Source: Alisma plantago-aquatica
Taxonomy: Eukaryota > Streptophyta > Magnoliopsida > Alismatales > Alismataceae
Assembly (NCBI GenBank): GCA_963693085.1
Contig: OY856412.1
Coordinates: forward strand, 345,212,457 to 345,276,456
Reading direction: 5' to 3'
DNA: 64,000 nt
The notes under the pieces: model-generated
What the model was told of the DNA's origin: nothing
Databases searched by the model: none
What the model saw: only the letters and a program-made list of their open reading frames with translations
Shown here: piece by piece, positions 32,251-43,050 of the stretch
Position numbering within the stretch: position 1 is the first letter of the stretch
Layout of the letters: the number at the start of each line of letters is the position of its first letter
Translations under genes and position numbers: made by a program

Positions 32251-34311
32251 TCATGTATAACCTTTAAAACATTTTGTTACCTCTCACTAGACAACAACCA
32301 TCCTCATAGCTCATAAGGCCCATAAAACACCTTGTCACCTCTAACTAGGCAACATCTAACCATATGGCTCATAAGGCCATTACACATCTTTAGAATTCAG
32401 GCATGTTCGTTACTCTTAACATTTATCATTAAATGATTCTCAGTACAAGGTATGAGTTCATTTCTCATCCTTATCATGGTATGATTCCATCATACTCATT
32501 AGTTTGGCTTACCCTTATTCTCAAGGTATATTAGCCTATGCTTGTCAAGGTATATCAAACTCATTACATTTGATTGTAACAATTTACATAACACACTTCA
32601 TATGTTTCTTACTCAAATAGATTGGATTTGAAATGCATCAAGGTATATCACTTTCCTCAGCACCTCTATCTTTCTTGAGTTATCAGCTTATCTTGTATTA
32701 AGGCACTTCCCATCTAAATACTTTCGTCCATTGACCTATCACTCTCATCATGCAGTGCATAGGTAACACACAAGAATGGTCCAACTACTTTAATGATATG
32801 GACTCATTTTTGGTTAAGGCATTGCCTACAATAAGGTTGCCTATACTCAATCCTTTAAGGTATTTCACCTTTATAAGGTTTCACTCTCTGCTTTATTATC
32901 AGGGTTCTGGTTTGTCTTCATATTGCTCAAGGTTAGGGCTTTAAATATTATAACTCCATTTAGAATTTCACCTACCTTTACCCTTTATTTGGGCTTTGGG
33001 GTTTCACTAACTATTCATCCCAACTAGGGTTTCTCATGACATCACCCTCAATTAGGGTTTCTCATGGCATCACCATCAATTAAGGTTTCTCATGGCATCA
33101 CAATCAATTAGGGTTTCTCCTTTCCTATCAATTGGGGATACTCATCCCAATTAGGGTTTCACTCTTTATTCCCATAATTGGGGTTTTTCATTTACCCAGA
33201 ACTAGGGTTAAGATTCATTAACCTCCTAGATTAGGGTTTCATGGTCTCCTTTTTAAGGATCATAACCTAATCATTACATGATCAATACTCATATATGAAT
33301 TCCTCTCTATCTTCCTCCCAACTTCATTAGGTCACATCAACCCTTCAATCAAGTACATACAACTACAATTTACATAGTGTACTAAGACATTACTCTCATA
33401 ACCTTTTAGGGTTAATTAATCTAAAGGTATTGATCATCTAGGTACTTTAGGGTTTCAACCTTTGTACCTAGCCTTAATAATCATCATTGGATCAATGGAT
33501 CATTCATCATCTTAATTCTCAAGAGATTCAATCACATTGGACTTCCATTACATAAGGTATCCAAATGAATTGACCAATTGGATCTTCTATTACAATAGGT
33601 ATCCAAGTGGATTAACCAATTGAGTCCTCAATTACATTAGGTATCCAAAAGGATTAACCATATTGATCCCCAAACAATTTTGATTGCTTGGGCCCCAAAT
33701 GGTCTTGGTCTTTCAAATTTCAAACGGTTTGAAACCGTTTGGTAAAAGTGACCTTCAAGATCGTTTGGTAAAGTACCTTTTTGAAACCGCATGAACTCAA
33801 CCGGTTTGGGATCGTTTGGTCCCAAACGGTCTTGAGACCGTTTGGTCAAAACCACCTCAAAACCGCATGGACCAAAGATGGTCTCAACTACTCCAATCGG
33901 TTTAGGGTTCTCAATGTTAATTCCATCAACCATTGTATTCGTGTAACTAATCATCAATAGGACCTATCACCATACATTGATTGAGTTAGGTAGGTCATCC
34001 TTCAACTGATTTGACTCTCAATTGACCCCCAATTGGTCATCAATTAGGGTTTGAATCAATTCGATTAGGGTTTGAAATCAATTATCCTTCAACATTAATA
34101 AATGTGTAACTAGTTACTTTAAAACTATTGGACCATCATCCAAATTGCACATGACCTGGCACCAAACTATGGGTCTTGAGACAGTTTGGGTGATCCCCAA
34201 ATGGTTTTGAAATTGTTTGGGTCAATCAACCCAAAACATCATCTCAATCACTTGCAAAATCAGCACTTAGCCGATTAGGGTTCATACCATATCTTTAGAT
34301 CTTCAAACACT

Positions 34312-34316
34312 TAACT
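34312..34316 (+). other. Left target-site duplication of Tekay (TAACT)
   Basis: TAACT directly precedes the LTR. The right-hand counterpart is TAACC (46953-46957). A paralogous uninterrupted copy of the site at about 47125-47160 reads ...CACTTAACCATACTCAACCC, so TAACC is the original and the left copy has one C-to-T change. Confidence 0.7.
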
Positions 34317-35573
34317 TGTGGCAACACATCCCATTATCATACAGATAACGAGGTGTTACGCGAAAACGTGCGGAAATCACCATAACCACAACTCATCAAA
34401 AACATGGGTTAATTAAAACCGATTGCGGAAAACTGATAAACTGAGAAACATATTACATTCCAGTCCATATCTGGCAAGGAAACATTTTATATACATATCC
34501 ATACAAGCCTGGATACCTGTCCACAGCTTAGAGCAATAGCTATCCTGTCATAACCATGAGTTCACCACCTGATCATATATATAAAGGCCCACATCTGGCC
34601 ATCAGTAGGATATACAAACGATCTCGGTCGTACATCGTAAAACATCGTCAAAACACCGCCAAGGACCTGAGAGTACAGGGATGACTCTAGACCCTACACC
34701 AAAACATCAAAACAGCAGCATCTCCAAAGCTTGCCTTCTACTGATCTTCTCGCTGCTCGACCGCAACTCCGCGACCACCACCACGACAAGCTCGACCACC
34801 TAAAATGGGTACAAACCAACGGAGTGAGACAATTGAACATTGTCCCAGCGGGAGGCATAACTCCGCGCCAAAACTACAAAACCTCAGATAAGCATTCATA
34901 TGAGCAGATATACTGATAAGGAATGTAATAGAAATAGTTTATGAAAAGCAAGGCCATCTGCACCATACAATTTACCAACTGTACCAAAAAGGCATATAAC
35001 CTGCATACCTCTCAATGGAACATGATTGGCAAGATGAAATATATATAAACTCACCACATAGGAGTAATGCACAGACAACTGCAAGATAATTTAGGTTAAC
35101 CACACAAACAAGGCCTCAACCAATGTTTCGTTTATCTTAAGCAGTACATACTAAACGGTTGTATTACGTTTTATTATGCCCTGAGGAATTGAACCGTACC
35201 GTTCAATTCCAACCTTCGACTGCGAAGCCCATAGCCGGTGCCATATAAGGTCAATGGAAGAGCCGGAATCCAAGACCTTCTCCGCCTCATGTCCGTACAT
35301 AAGTATAATATAAGCAGGACCGCAGTCTCATGCTTGAAGTGGTGATAGCCACAGGGTTAGCTCTTCAGGCTACCCTCTGCTGCCGAACATGAGTATACAT
35401 AAGCAGGACCGTAGTCTCATGCTAAAGTGGTCATAAGCCACAGGGTTAGATTGTCAGGCTACCCTCTGCCTAGCCCGCCTTGGTACATGTCACGACGCTA
35501 GTAAAACTGAGCTACGTGTCTAAACATCGTGCTCTGAGCCATGAGCGCATTCATGCTCAATATATCATATATA

Positions 35574-35662
35574 TGGGCTATGTTCACCTCGCCCTTATCA
35601 TCACTGGGCTATGTTCACCTCACCCTTATCATCACTAGGCTATGTTCACCTCGCCCTTGACT
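35574..35662 (+). repeat. 31-bp tandem repeat in the Tekay LTR, about 2.8 copies
   Basis: Unit GGGCTATGTTCACCTCGCCC plus TTATCATCACT. The same array is at about 44309-44393 in the other LTR. Confidence 0.9.
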
Positions 35663-36479
35663 CTACATCCGCAGTTGCACTCTTACCTCCTCACTTTAGG
35701 CTAGGAGAAACCTTGCATATTCAAAAATATGCGCTCCGGGTTAACCCGCAGGAGAACCCGTTTCATCTATGGCCAAGGAAAACTACATGATAGGTTTTAC
35801 TATGATTAATAAGTATCTTTTAGATGGATTGCAAGGTTCATCCAATTTGTATAACATGCAAGAAATAAAAAAAAGGAAAACAACATAAACTCAACATTAT
35901 GCATTTCCTACAATTTACATCACACAGATCCATCACAAGGATCTCACATCACATGTTATCAATTGGCCTCTTGCCAACCATCTAGATCTTTCTCAAGGAT
36001 CACCACATACCATGGGATCTCAACCCCTCATTTTATAGTACCATAACCTCTCAAGGCTTTCAACATCATTATGGAACATCAATCATAATACACCTATCAT
36101 CACAGTATTCACATTAACCATTTCTCATAGCCTTTCATTGGGCTAAGCATTACCTGCATAGTTAGCATCATCCAATAACCATATGAATAATCAAGAGATT
36201 CATCATTATTAATATAAGGTGACAATTAGGGTTATGTACATTGCCATTACAAAGAGACATTAATAACTATATCCGTGCCCCATTTTAATGTTACCCATGT
36301 AGGCACATCACCAAGCAACCCTAGTGCATTCTCAAGATCATATTGGCATTAAAGAAATAGAGTAGTTACATTCATATGCATGTACTTAGCCACAAGAACA
36401 TAATTCTCGTTATTAAGCAATGAATCGTCATAAGAGCATCATAACAGGTCATGCCCTCACAATAGATAACAACAACCCT

Positions 36480-37030
36480 CACTAGAAGTCACCCCCGGGC
36501 AGAACCCACTCCTATCCAGCGCCTATCGGGCGTGCAGGCCTAGCAGGCGTGCACAGCAAAGCTTGTTCGGGTGAGTAGGTACCGAGCGATACAAGGTGCC
36601 AACTGGTGTGCACGATGAAGCTAAGCGTAGAAGGCAAACGGGCGAGTAGAATCAGGTTGATAAGGGTGTCTCGGGCGACAGGTCCACCGGGTGAGCAAAG
36701 CATTATGTCGGGCAACACAAGTGCAGGGCGAGCAGGATAAAACTACGTGAGCAAGGCCTGTCGGGCGAGCCAAGGCATGAGCGAGAAGGCACGTCAGGGG
36801 GAAACCGGGTGAGCAACACATTGAGCTATATGGCGAGCTAAGCCACTGGGCGAGCCAAGGTCATGTCGGGTGAGCCAAAGAGAGTCGGGTGACACAGGGT
36901 GTGCAGAGCATGTAAATGAGCAACCAAAAGTAGGGTGAGCAGGCTTAGGAGGTGAGTGAGCTACTGGGTGAGCAGCCTGTCGGGAAAAGCTGGCTCAGGG
37001 TGAGCAGGGTCTGGTTGCTCACCCGCCCAA
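36480..37030 (+). repeat. Degenerate GGGYGAGCA-type repeat block in the Tekay LTR
   Basis: Around thirty short CGGGCGAGCA/GGGTGAGCA units are scattered in a GC-rich block, with counterparts at 45235-45760. Many differences between the two copies are C/T or G/A at CG sites. Confidence 0.7.
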
Positions 37031-37459
37031 GGTACAAAAAGAGGAGACTTGCTCCCTCAAGCTGTGCAAGGGGAAACTAGGACAGGGGATGTCGGGCAGC
37101 ACCTTCCCAAAAACATCTCGACTAAGGTTCAAGCCATCTAAAAGAGCTCACCATCTTGCCCAAGGTGAGAGAAGAGTCTTGCTCAAGCCACAAAGTAATG
37201 TGCTCACCTCAATCGGGTAGGAAAGAGGAGTGGTGCTCATGGCATTAGAGCTCAAGATCACTCATCTAGACCAAGGGGAGAAAGGAGTGTTTCTCTCCTA
37301 ACCCTAGCACACATGGATCGGCCTACATGCAAGCTAAACAAGAACCAACTACTAACATATAAAGGCAAGATTGAAACAACATCTGAAAGAAAAGGATGGA
37401 GTAGTTTAGGGTTAGAGTCATGCAACCTGCCTTAAGATCCAAGGAAGAAGATGCACTCA

Positions 37460-37620
37460 AGCTCCAAGGGTATGTCGACCACCAAGGCTCCTCCAAGAGT
37501 GTGTATCGGCCACCACCTTCCTTCTCCAAGGGTGTGTCGACCTCCAAGCTCCTCACACAAGGGTGTGTCAGCCACCTTAGCTCCTTCTTCAAGGGTGTGT
37601 CGGCCACCAAGCAAGGGAAA
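37460..37620 (+). repeat. ~40-bp tandem repeat (AAGGGTGTGTCGGCCACC) in the Tekay LTR
   Basis: Five imperfect units with GGTGTGTCG or AGTGTGTATCGG and CCACCAAG lie at the end of the LTR away from the primer site. The counterpart is at 46195-46355. On the element's own strand this is just after the LTR start, in U3, where repeats often act as enhancers (inference). Confidence 0.8.
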
Positions 37621-38218
37621 GATGGAGGGGATCGTGCACAAGAAGGAGAGGAACTAAAGGGACCTCAAGCTAAGGAAGGGACCACCTATATAGATGAGAA
37701 AGGAGGAGAAACCAAGGTTCTCCCAAGCTATGTGTCGTCCACCCAAGGGACACATGTCCATCAACTCAAGCCACCTCTCATGCAAGCCATAGGACACTTG
37801 TCCAAGATGTGCACCATGTGTTCTCCAAACAAGACCAAGGTTGGACCAAGCTTCATGGGCAACACACCAAGCTGCCCTAGGCCGACACAAGCTATACTTG
37901 GCCGACACAAGGCCCAAGCAAGCCCAAACAAGGAACTCCAAGGCCCAAACAAGCTCAACAAAGGCCCAAAGAACTCAAGCAACAAGCCCAAACCTTCCTC
38001 TCAACCCTAGAGGAAGCAAAGAGGGAGACGAACACCTCTCAAGGTGGCAAACTTGCTCACAAAACCCTAGAATTGGGTTATTTGCGAGTAGCACCTCCAA
38101 CTCTCAACAAAGCACAACCAAACCCTAATCACCACTAAAGGTGATTAGCAAGCATCAAACCATCAAGGTTAAGCAAAACAAACAGGGTAAGCCCTAAACG
38201 TAGGTCAGGTTCCTTACA

Positions 38219-38232
38219 ATCTAACCCCCTTT
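38219..38232 (-). other. Tekay polypurine tract
   Basis: On the minus strand AAAGGGGGTTAGAT lies immediately before the 3' LTR start TGTAAGG and directly after the pol stop codon TAA. It would prime plus-strand synthesis. Confidence 0.8.
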
Positions 38233-41200
38233 AAGGGATTTTGTCCTCAAAATCCGAAGAGAAAAGTGAGGGGAACTTCCTCCTCATCTCTTCCTCAAGC
38301 TCCCACATGGTTTCCTCGATGCCACGACGTTGCCAAAGAACCTTCACAAGAACCAGGTCCTTCTTCTTCAGCTTCTTGATCCTTCTGTCAAGAATTGCCA
38401 CAGGACCTTCCTCGTAGGTCACATCTGCATTAAGCTCAACCTCAACTGGCTGTATCACTATACCTGAATCTGGATGACTTTTCTTTAGCATACTAACATG
38501 GAACACTGGATGCAACCTGTGCAACTCAGGAGGTAACTCTATCTCGTAGGCTACTTTTCCAACACGTGCTGTAACTGGATAAGGCCCCATGTACCTGGGT
38601 GCCAACTTACCCTTCCGTCCAAACCTCAGCACAACTTTCCACGGCGAGACTTTAAGATATACTTTGTCTCCTACCTGGAACTCCAACGGTCGTCAGCGAT
38701 TGTCCGCATAAGACTTCTGCCTTTCCTGTGCCACTTTCAATTGTTGTTGCATTACCTTGATCTTATCTGTCGTCTGCTGCACTAACTCAGGACCCAAAAG
38801 CTGATACTCGCCAGACTCATACCAACACAAAGGAGATCTGCACTTTCTTCCATACAGAGCTTCATAAGGAGCCATATCGATGCTTCGCTGATAGATGTTG
38901 TTATAAGCAAACTCTATCAAACTCAGATGAACATCCCAGCTGCCTAGGAACTGCAAAACACAAGCTCGAAGGAGATCCTCCACAATCTAAATAGTCCTTT
39001 CAGACTATCCATCTATCTGCGGATGAAAGGTTGTATTGAACCTCAATTGCGTTCCCAATGCTCTGTGCAACTGCTCCCAAAAACGACTGGTAAACTGAGG
39101 ACCTTTGTCAGAAACTATCATTGCTGGCACACCATGCAAACGAACTATTTCATCCACATACACTCTGGCGAGCTTCTCTGCTGTGTACATCGTCTTCACA
39201 GGCAGGAAATGGGAATACTTTGTCAATCTGTCCACTATCACCCAAATGGAATCATGATTCCTAGTTGTCTTGGGTAAACCAAGTACGAAATCCATGGTTA
39301 TATGATCCCATTTCCACTGTGGTATCGACAAAGGTTGTAACGTACCTATCGGCTTTTGATGCTCAGCCTTCACTTGTTGACAAACTACACATCTTGCCAC
39401 GAACTCAGCCACATCTTTCTTCAAACCGGGCCACCAATACAAGTCCTTCAGACTATGATACATCTTGGTGACACCTGGATGCATCACATATATCGACGTG
39501 TGTGCTTCCTCAAGCACCAACTTCCTCAGATTATCAGCATCTGGAACCACCATTCTACCACGATAGCATACTAGCCCATCCTCAGACTCATGAAACCCAT
39601 CACGCTTGTTGCTGCCGAACTCTGATCTGATCAACTGTACTGCCTCATCTGACTGTTGTGCATCCTTGATCTGCTGCCTCAATGTAGGCTTGACTTGCAT
39701 TTGTGCGAAAAGACCAGATAGCAAAGAAACTTCCATCTACACATTCAAATGTCGCAGAAAAACAAACATATCCCGCCTATGGCAAACTAGGGAACTCAAC
39801 TGTGCCTTCTTTGAAGAAAGAGAAGATTTTTGACTAAGTGCATCTGCTACCACATTCGCCTTACCAGGATGATACTCGATAGTGCAGTGATAGTCATTGA
39901 TCAACTCCATCCATCGCCACTGTCGCATGTTCAACTCATGCTGCGTGAAGATATACTTCAGGTTCTTATGATCTGTAAAGATCTAACACACTTCCCCATA
40001 TAGATAGTGCCTCCAAATCTTTAACGCATGAACCACCGCCGCCAACTCCAAATCATGATTCGGGTAGTTCTCCTCATGATTCTTGAGCTGTTGTAAGGCA
40101 AAAGAAACCACATGATCTTCCTGCATCAACACGCAACCTAAACTTTTCTTGGAAGCATCACTGAAAACAACATAGCCTTTCCCAGGCTATGGCAAGATCA
40201 ACACTGGAGCACTAGTCAGCTTCGCCTTCAAACTCTTGAAAGCTTGCTGACATCGGTCATCCCAAACAAAAGGTACATCTTTCTTGGTCAACTTCATCAT
40301 CGGTAACACGATCACACTGAAGTCTTTGATAAACCTCCAGTAGTATCCTGCTAAACCAAGGAAACTACGAACTTCTGTCGGCGTCTTTGGCTGTTCCCAA
40401 TCTGCAACAGATTCCACCTTCTTCGTATCTACCTTGACTCCCTCAGCGGATATCACATGGCCCAAGAAGGTCACTTCATCCAGCCAGAACTCACACTTAC
40501 TAAACTTGGCATACAATTGATGTTGGCGAAGAAGAGTCAACGCTCAACGAAGATGTTGCTCGTGCTCAAGCCTATCCCGACTATAGATCAAGATGTCATC
40601 TATGAAGATTATGACAAACTGATCTAAGAACGGACGGAACACTCTGTTCATCAGATCAATGAAAGCTGCAGGTGCATTGGTTAACCCAAACGGCATAACC
40701 ACAAACTCATAATGACCATACCTCGTCCTGAATGCTGACTTCGGTATGTCATCCGCCTTTATCCTCAACTGATGATATCCGGACCGTAGATCGATCTTGG
40801 AAAACACTGTAGCACCACACAACTGATCAAACAGATCATCTATCCTCGGAAATGGGTACGTGTTCTTGATCGTGACCTTGTTCAACTGTCGGTAGTCTAT
40901 ACACAACCGCATCGAACCATCCTTCTTCTTGACGAATAGTACTGGAGCACCCCAAGGCGACATACTCGGTCAGATAAAACCTTTATCCAGCAACTCTAGC
41001 AACTTCTTCTTCAACTCTGCCATCTCTGCTGGTGCCATTCTGTATGGTGTCTGCGCAACTGGCTGCGTTCCTGGTACTAGATTGATCTCGAAATCAATCT
41101 CTCGGGGTGGGGGAACACCAGGAAACTCCTCAGGGAACACAACGAAAAACTCACAAACAAGTGACACCTCCTCAAGGCTAAGACCTTTTGCCTTGGCAGC

Positions 41201-42925
41201 CACTACGGTATCTACCACGTGGGCTAGGAATGCCTAACATCCCTGTTGTAACAACTTATCCGCCACCATAGCTGATACCAGACACGTCAGAAGAATCTTC
41301 CTATCTCCCTGGAAGATCCACTTATCTCCAGCAACATCAAACACTGCCTGCTTGGAACCACAGTCCAAAACAACCTTATACCTTTCTAAGGTATCCATCC
41401 CAAGGATAACATCGAAACCATGCATATCAAGTGGTATGAGGTCCACTTGAATGCGATGTCCTGAGAAGGACAAAACACAAGATGGGCACTCTTCTCGAAG
41501 CAAAGAGGAACCATCAAGAGGGGTTTCTAACAACAAACTATCCTTTTTATAGCTAACAGGTAAACGACAGTTCTCAAGCATACTATAGGCAATAAAAGAG
41601 TGCGTAGCACCCGGGTCAACCAGAACAGATATAAAGCAAGACGAAGACATATCAGAATGAAATAACTCCATCTGAACTGTCACTACTTGCGGGTTGACTA
41701 CCGCCTCCGGCTGATTCATAGCATAGAATCGAGTCGTTGCTTGCTGTCCACGACCTCTGCTTCCCTGAGCAGACGATCCAGCCTGAGATGCTTGACTGCG
41801 TCCTCTTCCTATGCTACCACTGGGCTGTGGTCTCTCAGACCCCTGAAGGTTCTGTCTCGGCTGCTACGTTACTTCAACATCGTTGTAGGGACAACTTGAC
41901 CTGATATGCCCTATCTGACCACAAGCATAGCATGTCCTAACATCATCTCGAGGCCTAGATGGTCATGTCACCACCACAGAAGCCGAACTTTGTGCCTTAG
42001 AAGGAGAAGAAACATAGCCTCTCCCTCTACTCATAGACCACTGAGATGGCCTACCAGAACCTCTCATCGATGTTGGTGCTGAAAACCTGGGCTTCTTGAA
42101 GCCACCAAACCTCTGACTCTGAAACTGAGCAGGTCTCTTCTTAGCCATAGACTCTCTCTTCTCCTTTACAGAACGTTCGATCCTCCGAACAGGTTCCACA
42201 AACATCACAAACTGTTCTCGGTTCTCCAATGCAGAAACCGGTGTCGTCAGCTCAGCACTCAGACCCTTCTCGAAACATCTGATCCGTTCCTCATTCGTCG
42301 TCGCCATGTGAGGACAAAACCTCAACAGATCCATAAACTTGGCTTCATACTCGGTGATTTTCATCGTTCCTTGTCGCAAACTCTTGAACTGACGAATCGT
42401 CTCATCCAGATACGTCTTGGGAAAGTATCTGGTGACGAACTTGCGTCGAAACACTTCCCAACAGATCACCTCACCAGGCCGCTTCTCTTCCTCGATGGTC
42501 CACCAGTGACCAGTACTACCTTTCAGAAGGTAGACACCATGCTTTACTTTGCCTGCTTCGGGGATGTCGAGGTTCCGGAAAGCCTTCTCAAGACTTGTCA
42601 TCCACATATCTGCATCCACTGGATCAGCCGTTCCAGCATATTCTGAAGCTCCGACTCAGCGAAGCCGCTCAAAGGTCTTCCCAATACCTGATGCTTCTCC
42701 ATGGGGAACCTGTACTCGCGGAGGAGGCACTGGTAATCGTTCAACCATGAGATTCATTGTAGCCATCATCTGCCCCATATGCTGTTGGTAGGCAGGGTGT
42801 TCAAGAATGGCTGAGTCAGGTTGGGGGACCTCAGGCACCCGATCTTCATGTGCCTGTCCTACGGCTCCATCAACAGATGCAGCATCGCTGTACTCAGCAA
42901 CGAGTTCTTCATGGTTTCCAGACAT
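38231..42925 (-). pseudogene. Tekay gag-pol polyprotein, single frame with 12 premature stops
   Basis: Start ATG at 42925 (MSGNHEELVAEYSD), end TAA at 38231-38233; 1565 codons, normal for the clade. The frame is never shifted. Premature stops are TGA at 42656, 41963, 40970, 40544 and 38693, and TAG at 41864, 41234, 40187, 39983, 39737, 39005 and 38987 (lowest coordinate of each). Domains: capsid 42620-42160; knuckle CYACGQIGHIRSSC (41891-41932, intact); protease with LVDPGATHSFI (about 41610); RT 40963-40400 with MPFGLTNAP and an intact FIDD; RNase H 40180-39740 ([21 protein letters not shown]); integrase 39640-38990 with zinc site and D,D-E; chromodomain-like end 38480-38231. The product would form particles, copy RNA and direct integration, but no full-length protein can be made. 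Confidence 0.9.
38990..39640 (-). pseudogene. Tekay integrase domain (part of gag-pol)
   Basis: The zinc module shows HPGVTKMYHSLKDLYWWPG and CVVCQQVK. The core has TMDFVLGLPKTTR (first Asp), VSDKGPQFTSRFW (second Asp) and, after two stops at 39005 and 38987, SERTI (Glu). All three catalytic acids survive, and two of the twelve stops flank the Glu block. Chromovirus integrases end in a chromodomain that can steer insertion to heterochromatin. Here that part (VAILDRRIKKLKKKDLVLVK, then WQRRGIEETMWELEEEMRR) is open from 38686 to the end. Confidence 0.85.
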
Positions 42926-43033
42926 CTTGGCTTTTCTTCCGCTGAGGCAGAATATTTCTATGAGAAAATCTAGAAAACACATAAGACCGAACACAACCTA
43001 GTCCTAGATCCCTGTAGACTCAGCGAACCTAAA

Positions 43034-43045
43034 GCTTTGATACCA
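43034..43045 (-). other. Tekay primer-binding site
   Basis: On the minus strand TGGTATCAAAGC lies a few bases after the 5' LTR end at 43051. It differs from the initiator-Met complement at one base. Confidence 0.85.
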
Positions 43046-43050
43046 AAACT

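Larger units (their letters stand above)
30773..34316 (-). repeat. Inverted gypsy LTR, 3' portion (continues at 46958)
   Basis: On the minus strand it ends GCCACA next to the primer site. It includes the box (31081-31095), stem-loop (31254-31280), minisatellite (31690-32250), telo-box-like region (33000-33240) and palindromic motifs (33660-33850, 34180-34225). It is interrupted at 34316 by Tekay. With 46958-48929 the total is about 5.5 kb, equal to the other full LTRs. The part 30773-32610 and the adjoining gag are an inverted duplicate of 17000-19255. Confidence 0.85.
34317..38218 (-). repeat. Tekay 3' LTR
   Basis: On the plus strand it starts TGTGGCAACACATCCC and ends TCCTTACA; 3902 bp. 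Internal features: stem-loop (34824-34850), a ~100-bp two-copy repeat (35288-35470), a 31-bp repeat (35574-35662), a degenerate GGGYGAGCA-rich block (36480-37030) and a ~40-bp repeat with AAGGGTGTGTCGGCC (37460-37620). Antisense open frames of 196 codons (37420-38010) recur in the other LTR but have repeat-driven composition. Confidence 0.9.

Noticed and set aside
37420..38010. 196-codon plus-strand frame in the Tekay LTR, recurring at 46154-46744
   Set aside because: It is antisense to the element and built on ~40-bp repeats rich in Ser/Lys/Pro, and has no domain. The amino-acid changes between the two LTR copies show no sign of protein constraint. It stays open because the LTRs are young. 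Not called as a gene.
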